The position numbers were made by a program, and so were the translations under genes. The notes below the pieces were generated by a model. It searched no databases. It was given only the letters and a program-made list of their open reading frames with translations, and was not told the DNA's origin. DNA of 32,578 bases. It comes from UBA7239 sp035430165. Its GTDB lineage: Bacteria > Pseudomonadota > Gammaproteobacteria > Pseudomonadales > UBA7239. The DNA lies in assembly GCA_035430165.1 (NCBI GenBank), contig DAOMGE010000034.1, forward strand, positions 1 to 32,578. The letters are read 5' to 3'. Shown here one piece after another: positions 23,029 through 32,300 of this stretch (positions within the stretch are counted from its first letter, which is position 1; every line of letters begins with the position of its first letter).

Positions 23029-24591
23029 CTAGAAAGACGCCTGCACGCGACCGATCAATACATCTTCGTCCTGACGGTCTGCAGGTGTTGCAGCCGCACC
23101 ACCACCACCCCAATTGAATGCGGTGTGGTCATAATCCAGTGACACGCGTAATGCCTTGTTGAGATACCAGTTCACACCCACACCGATGTTTGCAGCATTT
23201 TGCGCAGACTTGGTAGGATCAGCAAATGAGTTGACATTACCCAGTGCACCAGTTGGCCCACGAAATGCGTCCTTGTCCACGTTCAATTCACCTACGCGCG
23301 CTACCAGCTCCCATGCACCCCAGCCCTTGCCCGGTTCAAAATTCTGTGCTGGTTTTATTCCTTTCAACGACTGGTCTTCACCCGTGATCGTCCATGCTGC
23401 CGTCAACTGCCATGCATCCGTATCAATCGTGGCTTTTTGCGTCGGCAAGCCAGCACCATTGAAACGATCAAGGTCCTGACTCTCTGTGACATACTCGCCA
23501 GTCAACCCGACGTTGCCATTGAAATAATGAAATTGCGGCACCAATCGCGTACGTTCGCCATTCGCAATAACGGTATCGGTCGCACTGGTATCTGTACGGT
23601 AGGAAAAGAAGTCTTCCTGTCCCAACGTTTTAAATTTGGCCAGACCCGTCGAACCTGTAGTACCCAGATGGTCATTGGAACTTACAGCCACACCCAAACC
23701 AAGTCCCTGAAAAAATCCGGGCTGGTTAATAAACGGCTGGGCAAATACGCGTGCCTGCAACTCCTTGTCTGTATTGTTGTCGCTGTTATCCGCTGTAGCG
23801 CCATCAATTGCGCCATTGAATACACCAACAGTATAGTTAACCGTGTTGTCAAACAAATCACCACCCACTTGTATTCCCACATCGCGCGCAGGAATCAAGT
23901 CACTCACCAGTGACAATTCATTGAACTTGGTATCTGCAGAACTTTGCAGGCGCTCAAGGCCCAGTGGCGGCGTGAATTTACCAACACGCACCTTGAAAGC
24001 AGGATCATAGTTCCCCTCTACATAAGCATCCACCAGCGTGGTAGCGGTACCAGCGAATTCCGGTGTAATACGGAAGCCGTATTTGTTGTAGAACGTGCCT
24101 TCGATGATGGGACGCGCACGACGCAATACTTCGTTGTCGATCGCATTATGCGTGCCAGCCGGCGTTGAATACTGACCCTTGTAGCCATTATCAAATACAC
24201 GGGTATCTGCCTGTACCAATCCACGCAACTTGAATTCAAAGCTGCCATCCGGCGCTTTCAAGCCGAAACCCTTTTCACTCGCCACCACAACCGGGGTTTC
24301 TTTTTTAGCTTTCGCTGCGTCCTCGTCGGCGATTTCCTGCTTGCGCTCCAGTATTTTCACTTTTTGCTCAAGCTCGTACTGCGGCGCTGCCTTTTGTGCG
24401 GCAAGCTGGCTCTCCAGTTGTTGCACTTTCCGGCTCAAGGCTTCGAGCTGCTTCGCAACATCGTCCGGTGAAGATTTGCCACTGGCTGCCTGTGCCGGGG
24501 TGGCGGCCAATGCACCCAGCACCAGGCCGAGGGCAGTGACCGTTACCAGTGACGGGTTGGTGGCAATATGTTTTCTGTTAAAAATGTTCAC
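23029..24591 (-). CDS. OprP/OprO-family outer-membrane porin in sulfate operon
   Basis: This 520-residue protein starts at GTG 24591, with AGGAG eight bases upstream. A signal peptide ends at about residue 35 (TPAQA/AS). A coiled coil (about 43-95, with LEALSRKVQQLESQLAAQK) precedes the barrel, as in trimeric porins of this family. The barrel carries LRGLVQADTRVF, VRRARPIIEGTFYNKYGFRITPEF-like blocks and KVRVGKFTPPLGLE, typical of phosphate-selective porin O/P (PF07396), and ends in the expected C-terminal Phe (VQASF). It lies between the YezD-like gene and sbp, which suggests that it passes sulfate or an organosulfur anion rather than phosphate. Confidence 0.88.
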   Translation of the reverse strand: MNIFNRKHIATNPSLVTVTALGLVLGALAATPAQAASGKSSPDDVAKQLEALSRKVQQLESQLAAQKAAPQYELEQKVKILERKQEIADEDAAKAKKETPVVVASEKGFGLKAPDGSFEFKLRGLVQADTRVFDNGYKGQYSTPAGTHNAIDNEVLRRARPIIEGTFYNKYGFRITPEFAGTATTLVDAYVEGNYDPAFKVRVGKFTPPLGLERLQSSADTKFNELSLVSDLIPARDVGIQVGGDLFDNTVNYTVGVFNGAIDGATADNSDNNTDKELQARVFAQPFINQPGFFQGLGLGVAVSSNDHLGTTGSTGLAKFKTLGQEDFFSYRTDTSATDTVIANGERTRLVPQFHYFNGNVGLTGEYVTESQDLDRFNGAGLPTQKATIDTDAWQLTAAWTITGEDQSLKGIKPAQNFEPGKGWGAWELVARVGELNVDKDAFRGPTGALGNVNSFADPTKSAQNAANIGVGVNWYLNKALRVSLDYDHTAFNWGGGGAAATPADRQDEDVLIGRVQASF

Positions 24592-24727
24592 AGTCGAATC
24601 TCCTGTTGTATGGGGGAAATCCGACTTCCGGCGGTCCGGTCAGTCGATCAAGTCAGTGTTGTTGTCGGTATGCCGCCGGATTTGGCCGGTAGGCTGCCTG
24701 TTGTGAAGAATCCTTAAACGGGTCTCG

Positions 24728-24901
24728 TCAGGACAGACGGATCTTTTTCTTGGCTTCAATCTGGGTGACCTTGCCGTCATGCACGGTGATCTCGACAGAG
24801 CCGAAACGCAGGCCGGCCAGTGCTTTGCTTACTTCTTCCAGCACGCGGCTGTCGACGGCGCTTGTGGCGGTTGTCTGTTCCTGGCGGTTGTGGTCGGTCA
24901 T
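24728..24901 (-). CDS. YezD/OscA-like small protein (DUF2292)
   Basis: This is a 57-residue protein. ATG 24901 is preceded by AAGGGG nine bases upstream and gives the usual family size; a longer frame reaches 24943. The core LAGLRFGSVEITVHDGKVTQ, followed by IEAKKKIRL, is the DUF2292 pattern. In Pseudomonas the related OscA gene sits beside sbp and is needed for organosulfur use when sulfate is scarce. That matches this place at the head of the sulfate operon. The biochemical role of the family is not known. Confidence 0.82.
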   Translation of the reverse strand: MTDHNRQEQTTATSAVDSRVLEEVSKALAGLRFGSVEITVHDGKVTQIEAKKKIRLS

Positions 24902-24939
24902 GGCATCTGCGCCCCTTGGGGTTAGCGTTTCATTGATGC

Positions 24940-25012
24940 GCACGATATAGGGCGGGATTAATAATGAAAAATACTGTTTTATTATTTGTATATACTTAAA
25001 AGTTCTTTATGC
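24940..25012 (-). promoter_or_regulatory. AT-rich probable promoter region of the sulfate operon
   Basis: A stretch of AT-rich DNA (24955-25010) lies directly upstream of the YezD-like gene, in sharp contrast with its surroundings. It contains TATATACAAATAATAAAAC on the minus strand and a possible -10 TATATC closer to the gene. CysB-regulated promoters are typically AT-rich here; the assignment is an inference from position. Confidence 0.4.
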
Positions 25013-25068
25013 CAGAAAAACCGGGGCAGAGCCAAACCTGGATTGATTAATCCGGTTCTGGCCCCGCC
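25013..25068 (-). terminator. Rho-independent terminator after glmS
   Basis: Read on the minus strand, CGGGGC and GCCCCG close a long imperfect hairpin. The inner arms GGATT and AATCC pair around a short loop, and the hairpin is followed by GGTTTTTC. It starts about 12 bases after the glmS stop and isolates glmS from the sulfate operon promoter. Confidence 0.8.
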
Positions 25069-25078
25069 TTTTCACAAT

Positions 25079-26932
25079 TTATTCCACTGTCACACTCTTG
25101 GCGAGGTTGCGCGGCTGGTCAACGTCGGTGCCTTTCATCACCGCCACATGGTAAGACAGCAACTGCAGCGGAATAGTATAGAGGATGGGCGTGAGACTCG
25201 CTGGCATGGCGGGCATCAACACGTAAGTGATGACATTTTCTTCATCAGCCTCAGGTCTTGCTTCAAAGGCAATCCTTTCACAAAACACGATCAGTTTACC
25301 ACCCCGGGCTCGCACTTCTTCCAGATTGGATTTCACTTTATCCAGCAATTCATTCTCTGGCGCCAGCGCCACGACCGGCATGTGTTTGTCGACCAGTGCC
25401 AACGGGCCATGCTTCAGCTCGCCAGCGGGATACGCTTCGGCGTGGATGTAGGAAATTTCCTTCAGCTTCAGCGCGCCTTCCAGTGCCACAGGAAATTCAC
25501 GGCCACGGCCGAGGAACAACGAGCTGGTGGTTTCCTCAAACATTTTTGCGAGTTTCCTGATCTTGCTATCCAGCTTCAGCACTTCCAGACACAATTGCGG
25601 CAATTGGTGCAACGCCTCCACCCAGAGTTTTTCCATTGCCACATCCGGCTGGTTGCGGCGCGCCAGTGCCAACACCAGCAATTGCAATGCCGCTAACTGG
25701 CTGGTGAATGCCTTGGTAGAAGCCACGCCGATTTCCGGACCGGCCAATGTCATCAAGGCGAAATCGGATTCACGTACCAGTGAGCTGTTGGCTACGTTGC
25801 AAATACACAAGCTGCCGACATAGTGTTCCTTGTCCAGCCCGCGTAGCGCTGCGAGAGTGTCCGCCGTTTCACCCGACTGGGAAATCGTGACAAACAAGGT
25901 GCCCGGCAACGGCTTGCGTTTGCGATAACGGAATTCGCTCGCCACTTCAACATGGCAGGGCAGACCGGAAAATTCTTCAATCCAGTAACGCGCAATCATG
26001 CCGGCGTGATAACTGGTGCCGCAGGCAATAATCTGCACCGCCCTGGCAATATCCAGTTTTTCCCGCGCGGCCGCGCCAAAACATTCCTCGATCAGGTGAT
26101 CCTTGCCGATACGGCCTAGCAACGTTTGTTCAAAGACTTTAGGTTGCTCGTAGATTTCTTTCATCATGAAATGTCGGAACTCACCCTTGTCCGCCGCGTC
26201 ATGCTGTTCATCCACTTGTTCAATTACACGCTGTTGTTGCGCGCCCTTGTGATCAAAAATAGTTATGCCTGTCAAGGTAACGACTGCAACATCACCTTCT
26301 TCCAGGTAGATAAACTGGTCTGTGACCATACGCAAGGCAAGTGGATCGGAGGCAACAAAGTTTTCATCGTAACCGACACCGATCACCAGGGGGCTGCCAG
26401 CACGCGATGCAATAATCCTGTCTGGCTCGCTGCTCGACATAACTGCCAACGCATAAGCCCCATCCAGCTGTTTCAGGGTATTCTGAACAGCGGATAGCAA
26501 GTCGCCGCCACCCTGCCTCAAGCAATCATCAACCAGATGCACAATGGTTTCTGTATCGGTTTCACTGTCAAAACGGTAGCCTTTCTGTTGCAGCTGTGCG
26601 CGGATTTCCTGATGATTCTCAATAATGCCGTTATGCACAACCGCAATACGTTGGTCATTGGAAAAATGCGGGTGTGCATTTACCTCACTCGGTTTTCCGT
26701 GCGTAGCCCAGCGAGTATGAGCAATACCGAGATGGCCTGGCAAAGGCGATTCTTGAATGCCCTGCTGTACGTTGGCTACCTTACCCACCCGTTTGCACGC
26801 ATGGATGGCGCCATCTTCTGACATAACAGCAACACCTGCAGAATCGTAACCACGATATTCCAGTCGTTTCAGCCCTTCCACCAGGATGGCCGAGATATTC
26901 CGTTCAGCGATGGCGCCTACTATTCCGCACAT
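25079..26932 (-). CDS. glmS: Glutamine-fructose-6-phosphate aminotransferase
   Basis: This 617-residue cytoplasmic enzyme makes glucosamine-6-phosphate, the first step to UDP-GlcNAc for wall and LPS. C2 in MCGIVGAIA is the glutaminase nucleophile. RWATHGKPSEVNAHPH (about 74-89) and the residues after it complete that domain. Two SIS domains follow, with CGTSYHAG and SQSGETADT in the first and GRGREFPVALEGALKLKEISYIHAE-type blocks in the second. It ends DQPRNLAKSVTVE, the conserved tail. AGGA eight bases before the ATG fixes the start. glmU ends 56 bases upstream; a terminator follows. Confidence 0.97.
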   Translation of the reverse strand: MCGIVGAIAERNISAILVEGLKRLEYRGYDSAGVAVMSEDGAIHACKRVGKVANVQQGIQESPLPGHLGIAHTRWATHGKPSEVNAHPHFSNDQRIAVVHNGIIENHQEIRAQLQQKGYRFDSETDTETIVHLVDDCLRQGGGDLLSAVQNTLKQLDGAYALAVMSSSEPDRIIASRAGSPLVIGVGYDENFVASDPLALRMVTDQFIYLEEGDVAVVTLTGITIFDHKGAQQQRVIEQVDEQHDAADKGEFRHFMMKEIYEQPKVFEQTLLGRIGKDHLIEECFGAAAREKLDIARAVQIIACGTSYHAGMIARYWIEEFSGLPCHVEVASEFRYRKRKPLPGTLFVTISQSGETADTLAALRGLDKEHYVGSLCICNVANSSLVRESDFALMTLAGPEIGVASTKAFTSQLAALQLLVLALARRNQPDVAMEKLWVEALHQLPQLCLEVLKLDSKIRKLAKMFEETTSSLFLGRGREFPVALEGALKLKEISYIHAEAYPAGELKHGPLALVDKHMPVVALAPENELLDKVKSNLEEVRARGGKLIVFCERIAFEARPEADEENVITYVLMPAMPASLTPILYTIPLQLLSYHVAVMKGTDVDQPRNLAKSVTVE

Positions 26933-26988
26933 AAGTTATATCCTATACATACTTTTCTATGAATATTTTTACAAAAACCATCAATAAC

Positions 26989-28359
26989 TTATTGCGGTTT
27001 TTTCCGTGGTCGTTGCCAGCCATCGATATTGCGTTGCTGTCCACGACCCACCGCCAGGTTATTGGCCGGTACCGTTTTGGTAATCGTTGAACCGGCGCCG
27101 ACAAAACCGCCGCTTTCAACCACCAACGGTGCCACCAGCGTGCTGTTGGAGCCGATGAACACATTGTCACCCAATGTGGTCCTGAATTTATTCACGCCAT
27201 CGTAATTGCAGGTGATAGTGCCAGCACCAATATTGCTGTCACTGCCAATCTCGGCATCACCAATATAAGCGAGATGATTGGCCTTGCTGTGTTCGCCGAA
27301 AATTGCGTTTTTGGTTTCAACAAAATTGCCGATGCGCGCACCGTTGTGCAACACCGTACCAGGCCGCAAACGTGCGAAAGGGCCGACATCTACATGCTCA
27401 CCAATAACAACAGCCCCTTCAATCACGGAACTGGCTTTGATACGTGAATGGCTGCCGATGCGCGCGTTCCTGATCACGCAGTTCGGCTCAATGACCACAC
27501 CATCACCCAGCACGACGTCACCTTCAAACACCACATTCACATCGATCATCACATCGCGACCAACCGTGATTTGTCCGCGACAATCGAAGCGCTGCGGATC
27601 CATCAGTGTCACGCCCTGTGCCATCAGGGCGCGCGCTTGCCGGTCCTGGTAGATACGTTCGAGACGCGCCTGCTGGTGGCGATCATTCACACCCAGCACT
27701 TCCGCTTCACCCAGTGCCGATTGCGTGTTGATCCGCACACCATCGGTACGTGCCATGGCGATGATATCGGTGAGATAGAATTCTTTTTGTGCGTTGCTGT
27801 TGTCGAGTGATGGCAGCCAGCGTGCCAAGTGCGCGCTATTGGCCGCCATGATGCCCGTGTTCACCTCACGGATGCGCAGGTATTCGTCACCGGCATCTTT
27901 CTGCTCGACAATGCGGGCGACCTTGTTTTCAACATCCCGGATGATGCGGCCATAACCTGTAGGGTTTTCCAGTTCCACCGTGAGCAACGCCATGCTGTCG
28001 GCTTCTACCGACAGCACCAGTTGTTTCAACGTGGCGGGATTCACCAGTGGCACATCACCGTACAGGATCAGTACTGTTGCCTGTTCACGCAAAAATGGCA
28101 GCGCCTGTGCGACCGCATGGCCAGTGCCCAGTTGTTTTTCCTGCAACACCCAATGAATATCTGTATCAGTAATGGTTGCCTTGACCTGTTCAGCACCATG
28201 GCCAATCACCACATGCAGCGCAGCATCATCAAAGGCGCGGCTGGCATCAATGACATGTTGCAGCATGGGCTTGCCGGCAATGGTGTGCAGCACTTTCGGT
28301 TTGGCCGAATGCATGCGTGTGCCCTGTCCGGCGGCGAGGATGACAATATCAAGTGGCAT
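26989..28359 (-). CDS. glmU: Bifunctional UDP-GlcNAc pyrophosphorylase / GlcN-1-P acetyltransferase
   Basis: This 456-residue enzyme acetylates glucosamine-1-phosphate and joins it to UTP. The N-terminal uridyltransferase begins ILAAGQGTRMHSAKPKVLH (7-25), with LYGDVPLV (about 101-108) and REVNTGIM later. The C-terminal half is a left-handed beta helix of hexapeptide repeats; FVETKNAIFGEHSKANHLAY and GAGTITCNYDG are its acetyl-CoA and substrate segments. The length equals that of E. coli GlmU. glmS follows downstream. No ATP synthase genes flank it, unlike in many gammaproteobacteria. Confidence 0.97.
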   Translation of the reverse strand: MPLDIVILAAGQGTRMHSAKPKVLHTIAGKPMLQHVIDASRAFDDAALHVVIGHGAEQVKATITDTDIHWVLQEKQLGTGHAVAQALPFLREQATVLILYGDVPLVNPATLKQLVLSVEADSMALLTVELENPTGYGRIIRDVENKVARIVEQKDAGDEYLRIREVNTGIMAANSAHLARWLPSLDNSNAQKEFYLTDIIAMARTDGVRINTQSALGEAEVLGVNDRHQQARLERIYQDRQARALMAQGVTLMDPQRFDCRGQITVGRDVMIDVNVVFEGDVVLGDGVVIEPNCVIRNARIGSHSRIKASSVIEGAVVIGEHVDVGPFARLRPGTVLHNGARIGNFVETKNAIFGEHSKANHLAYIGDAEIGSDSNIGAGTITCNYDGVNKFRTTLGDNVFIGSNSTLVAPLVVESGGFVGAGSTITKTVPANNLAVGRGQQRNIDGWQRPRKKPQ

Positions 28360-28384
28360 GTCGTCTTTTTCCGTTAATCACATT

Positions 28385-28873
28385 TCATGAATCGTGGTCG
28401 ATGCTGCAGGCCTGTTCCACTTGCAACACTTGCAGGATGCGGCCATTCGCCATCAGACCGGCTACGACCGCGCTCAGGTCAAAAATCTCTTCGCTGCTGA
28501 AATGCTGTTGCAGGCGTGAAAAAAATGCGTCGTCCAGACTGAGGTGATCCAGCAAGAATTTTTCAGCGTACTCGATCGCCAGTTGTTCGCGCTCGCTGAA
28601 AACGGTGGCGTTTCGCCATGCCTGCACAGCCGCATAAAAAGCCTCGTCAATACCAAGCGCGTGTAATTCCGGGAACCGGTAATCGAGGCAGATGTGGCAT
28701 TGGTTGATTTGCGCGATGCGCATGCGCACCGCCTCGCGCACGCGTTTGTCGAGAATGGATTTTTCGTACACCGCTTCCGACAACGATGCGAGCGCCTTGC
28801 CGAAGGCAGGCTGCAACCCGAAAACGCGATAGCGTTCTGGCAAATCCCCTTCCGGTAATTGTATGCGCGCCAT
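28385..28873 (-). CDS. AhpD-like carboxymuconolactone decarboxylase family protein
   Basis: This protein has 162 residues from ATG 28873; a TTG at 28897 that overlaps the upstream stop is an alternative. RVREAVRMRIAQINQCHICLDYR (43-65 region) carries C59 and C62 in a CxxC redox pair followed by the helix typical of AhpD-like proteins. Such proteins often act in peroxide or disulfide chemistry, and some are decarboxylases; the substrate here is unknown. It begins just after the PPOX-fold gene and ends 25 bases before glmU, all on one strand. Confidence 0.8.
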   Translation of the reverse strand: MARIQLPEGDLPERYRVFGLQPAFGKALASLSEAVYEKSILDKRVREAVRMRIAQINQCHICLDYRFPELHALGIDEAFYAAVQAWRNATVFSEREQLAIEYAEKFLLDHLSLDDAFFSRLQQHFSSEEIFDLSAVVAGLMANGRILQVLQVEQACSIDHDS

Positions 28874-28893
28874 CGCTACCGTTCCGCTATCCG

Positions 28894-29346
28894 TCAACCG
28901 CGCTGGATGCCGATATTTTCTGGCGTGCCGTCGGCCGCATGCACATACTCGGCGCGGATACGCGTCGGTTTCACCGTAAACGTGACACGCTGGTCGCCGG
29001 GCTGGTCAAACGGATACTCATCCTGGCCCATGTATTTTTTGGCAATGCTGTTGATAAAACTGCGATCGGTGTCGTCACTGATCTCGACATTGCCGCGAAT
29101 CTCGAGATAACGCCATGGATTTTTCGGATCAACAATGCACAAGGCCACGCGCTGGTCGCCGGCAAGATTCTTGTACTTCTGGCGCGCTTTCAGGGTGCTG
29201 AAACGCACGTATTCACCATCCCACACAAACGCAACCACGTTATTGGCGAGGGAACCATTCGGCATCACCATCGCGACTTGCGCGTAGTTATTGCCTTTTA
29301 CAATGTCGTGATGTGTTTCTGGAATAACATTAGCCGGCTTCTGCAT
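28894..29346 (-). CDS. PPOX-class (pyridoxamine-phosphate-oxidase-like) flavoprotein
   Basis: This protein has 150 residues from ATG 29346, with AGGAG seven bases upstream; ATG 29364 would add six residues. The split-barrel pattern is clear: AQVAMVMPNGSLANNVVAFVWDGEYVRFST, then KNLAGDQRVALCIVDPKNPWRYLEIRG, as in small PPOX-fold oxidoreductases that use FMN, F420 or related cofactors. The last block, VTFTVKPTRIRAEYVH, closes the barrel. Its start overlaps the end of the indolepyruvate oxidoreductase gene by 17 bases, so translation is probably coupled. The substrate is unknown. Confidence 0.82.
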   Translation of the reverse strand: MQKPANVIPETHHDIVKGNNYAQVAMVMPNGSLANNVVAFVWDGEYVRFSTLKARQKYKNLAGDQRVALCIVDPKNPWRYLEIRGNVEISDDTDRSFINSIAKKYMGQDEYPFDQPGDQRVTFTVKPTRIRAEYVHAADGTPENIGIQRG

Positions 29347-32300
29347 ACTGGACTCCTGTGGCATTTTTCTTTTTGGCCGGATTCCTGAACTCGGCCAGCA
29401 ATTGTTGCTCTTTCACGCGCGCCTTGTGTACGTGCGCATCCTTGACGACGTCGTAGCCGCGAATTTCTTCCGGAATTTTCGCAATCTTGACTGCCGTCTC
29501 GAAATTTTCTGCATTCAGGTTTGGCAGCAACACCTCGTTGACGAGATGTTCGTAATGCTTGATCAGCTCACGTTCCATCTTGCGATGCGGGAAGTAGCCG
29601 AACACATCGAACGGCGTGCCGCGCAGGAATTTCAGTTTCGCCAGCCACTCGAATGCAGTAAACATGCCCTCGCCAAACAATTTCTTGCCGTAACGGCCGG
29701 TGCGCGGATCGCGCTTCGACAACAATGGCGGCGCCAGATGCACTTCGAGTTCGAAATCACCCTCAAACTGCTTCTCCAGGTTCTTGCGGAATTCACCGGA
29801 GGTATACAAACGTGCGACTTCGTATTCATCCTTGTACGACAACAATTTGGAATAATAGGTCGCAACGGCTCTCGCCAGTTCATCACTACCGAATTTCTCT
29901 TTCTCGACAGCTGCAACTTTTTCCACCAGCGCCTTGTATTTTGCTGCCAGCTCCGCGTTCTGGTAACCGGTGAGATGTTCAACGCGATGTGCAATCAACT
30001 CCTGCAGGTTTTTTGGCTTCACTTCCAGATTGCCGAGCATTTGTGGGCGCGCCGCTTCCAGCACTTTTTCCATGTTGTGCGCAGCCATACGACCCCACTG
30101 GAACGTGCGCTTGTTCATTTCAACCGAGACGCCGTTCAGCTCGATCGCTTTCATCAGTGAATCCAGTGATAGCGGAATAAACCCTTTCTGCCAGGCAAAA
30201 CCGACCTGGAACAGGTTGGAAGCAATCGCGTCGCCGAACAAGGCCGTGGCCAGTTGCGCAGCGGGAATCACAAACGCGTGCTCATCACCCGCCGTTTGCT
30301 TGATGGCTTTTTCCATTGTCGAGCTGGACAAATCGAGATTCGGGTTTGCCGCAAAATCACTGGTAGGCGCGACAAAACTGTTGACGACCAGATTGGTGCG
30401 GCCCTTCTGGATCTTGCTCATGGATTCCATGCCGGCAGTGACGACAATGTCACAACCGAGAATCAGGTCGGCACGCTGCGTGGCAATACGCACGGCGTGC
30501 AGATCTTCCGGCGTTTTGCCAATGCGGATATGGCTGGTGACCGGGCCATTTTTCTGTGACAGGCCGACCACATCGAGACAGGAAATGCCCTTGCCTTCCA
30601 GGTGCGATGCCATCCCCAACAATGCACCGATGGTGACAACACCTGTACCGCCGATGCCGGTAATCAGGATATTCACAGGCTGCGACAACGCGGGCAATGT
30701 CGGCTGTGGCAATTGCGCAAACAGATCAGCTTCCTGCGCTGCTGTCGCTGAACCTTTTTTCATCTTGCGCGGCACGCCGTGATGCACGGTCACAAAACTC
30801 GGGCACATGCCTTTCACACAAGAAAAATCTTTATTGCACGATGACTGGTTGATGCGCCGCTTGCGGCCGAAATCGGTTTCATTCGGCTCGATGGCAATAC
30901 AGTTCGATTGCACGGAGCAATCACCACAACCTTCGCACACCAGTTCGTTGATAAAAATGCGCTTGTCCGGATCCGGATACTTGCCGCGTTTGCGCAAGCG
31001 ACGTTTTTCTGTGGCGCACGTCTGGTCATAGACAATTACCGTGGTGCCAACCATCTCTCGCAATTCGCGCTGCACCGTGTCGAGCTCGTCGCGATGACGG
31101 AATTCCGTGTGCGGCGGAAATTTGCTCTTGTCGTGTTTTTCAATGTCATCAGACACCACGACAACTTTTTTCACGCCTTCCGACAATACCTGGTGCACCA
31201 CTTCTGGCGCGGTGATTTCACCTTCCAGATGCGAACCTTCGATCGGCTGGCCACCGGTCATGGCAATCGCACCGTTCAATAAAATCTTGTAGGTGATATT
31301 CACTTTCGCGGCGACAGTCGCGCGAATCGCCAGCAAACCCGAATGGAAATACGTGCCGTCACCGAGATTCTGGAAAATGTGCGGCATGTTGGTGAACGGT
31401 GCCTGGCCAATCCACGGCGCGCCTTCACCACCCATCTGGAACAAGGCCTGCGTGCGACGCTCTGGCAACCACACGGCCATACCGTGACAGCCGATACCGC
31501 CCATCGCGATGGAACCGTCCGGCACGTTGGTAGACGTGTTGTGCGGGCAGCCTGCACAAAAACTTGGCAAGCGCACGAGGTTGGTGGCACTGCTCGCAGC
31601 GATCACACCGCAGGCATTCGGTTTGAGATACGTTTCAATCTGTTCGTCTTGCACGCGTTTCAGCAAACGCGCACCGATAATTTTCGCAACGGTTTCTGCA
31701 TCCAGCTCACCTTCGGATGGCACCAGCGGTGCGCCGTTTTCATCAAGCTTGCCGACCAGCACCGGGCGCTTGCCATCAGGCAGGTTGAACAACAATTTGG
31801 CAATCTGGTCTTCCATGAAGGAACGTTTTTCTTCAATCACCAGCAGCTCGTCGCAACCGGCGGCAAATTCGCGCAAGCCTTCCGGCTCGATCGGCCAGGT
31901 CATCGCCACTTTGTAAACCGCGATGCCCAGTTGTTCAGCGCGGGCGTCGTCGATGTGCAATTCTTCCAGTGCATCGCGCAGGTCAAGATAGGCTTTGCCG
32001 GTGGTGACAATACCGAGTTTCTTGTTCTGCCCACCCAGCACCACTTTGTCGAGACCGTTGGCGCGCACATAGGCTTGCGCCGCAACAAGACGCTGCTGGA
32101 ACTGGCGTTTTTCCGCGACCATGGGCCACACACCGAAAGCACTGCTCAGGCTACCGGCCACCGGGCCGTTCTCGGGAATCTTGATCTGTACACGGGACGG
32201 GTCGACATACACGGACGCCGAGGACTCGACGGTATCGGTTACGCAGATGAAACCGATCCAGCAACCGGAATAGCGTGACATGGCAAAGCCATGCAGGCCG

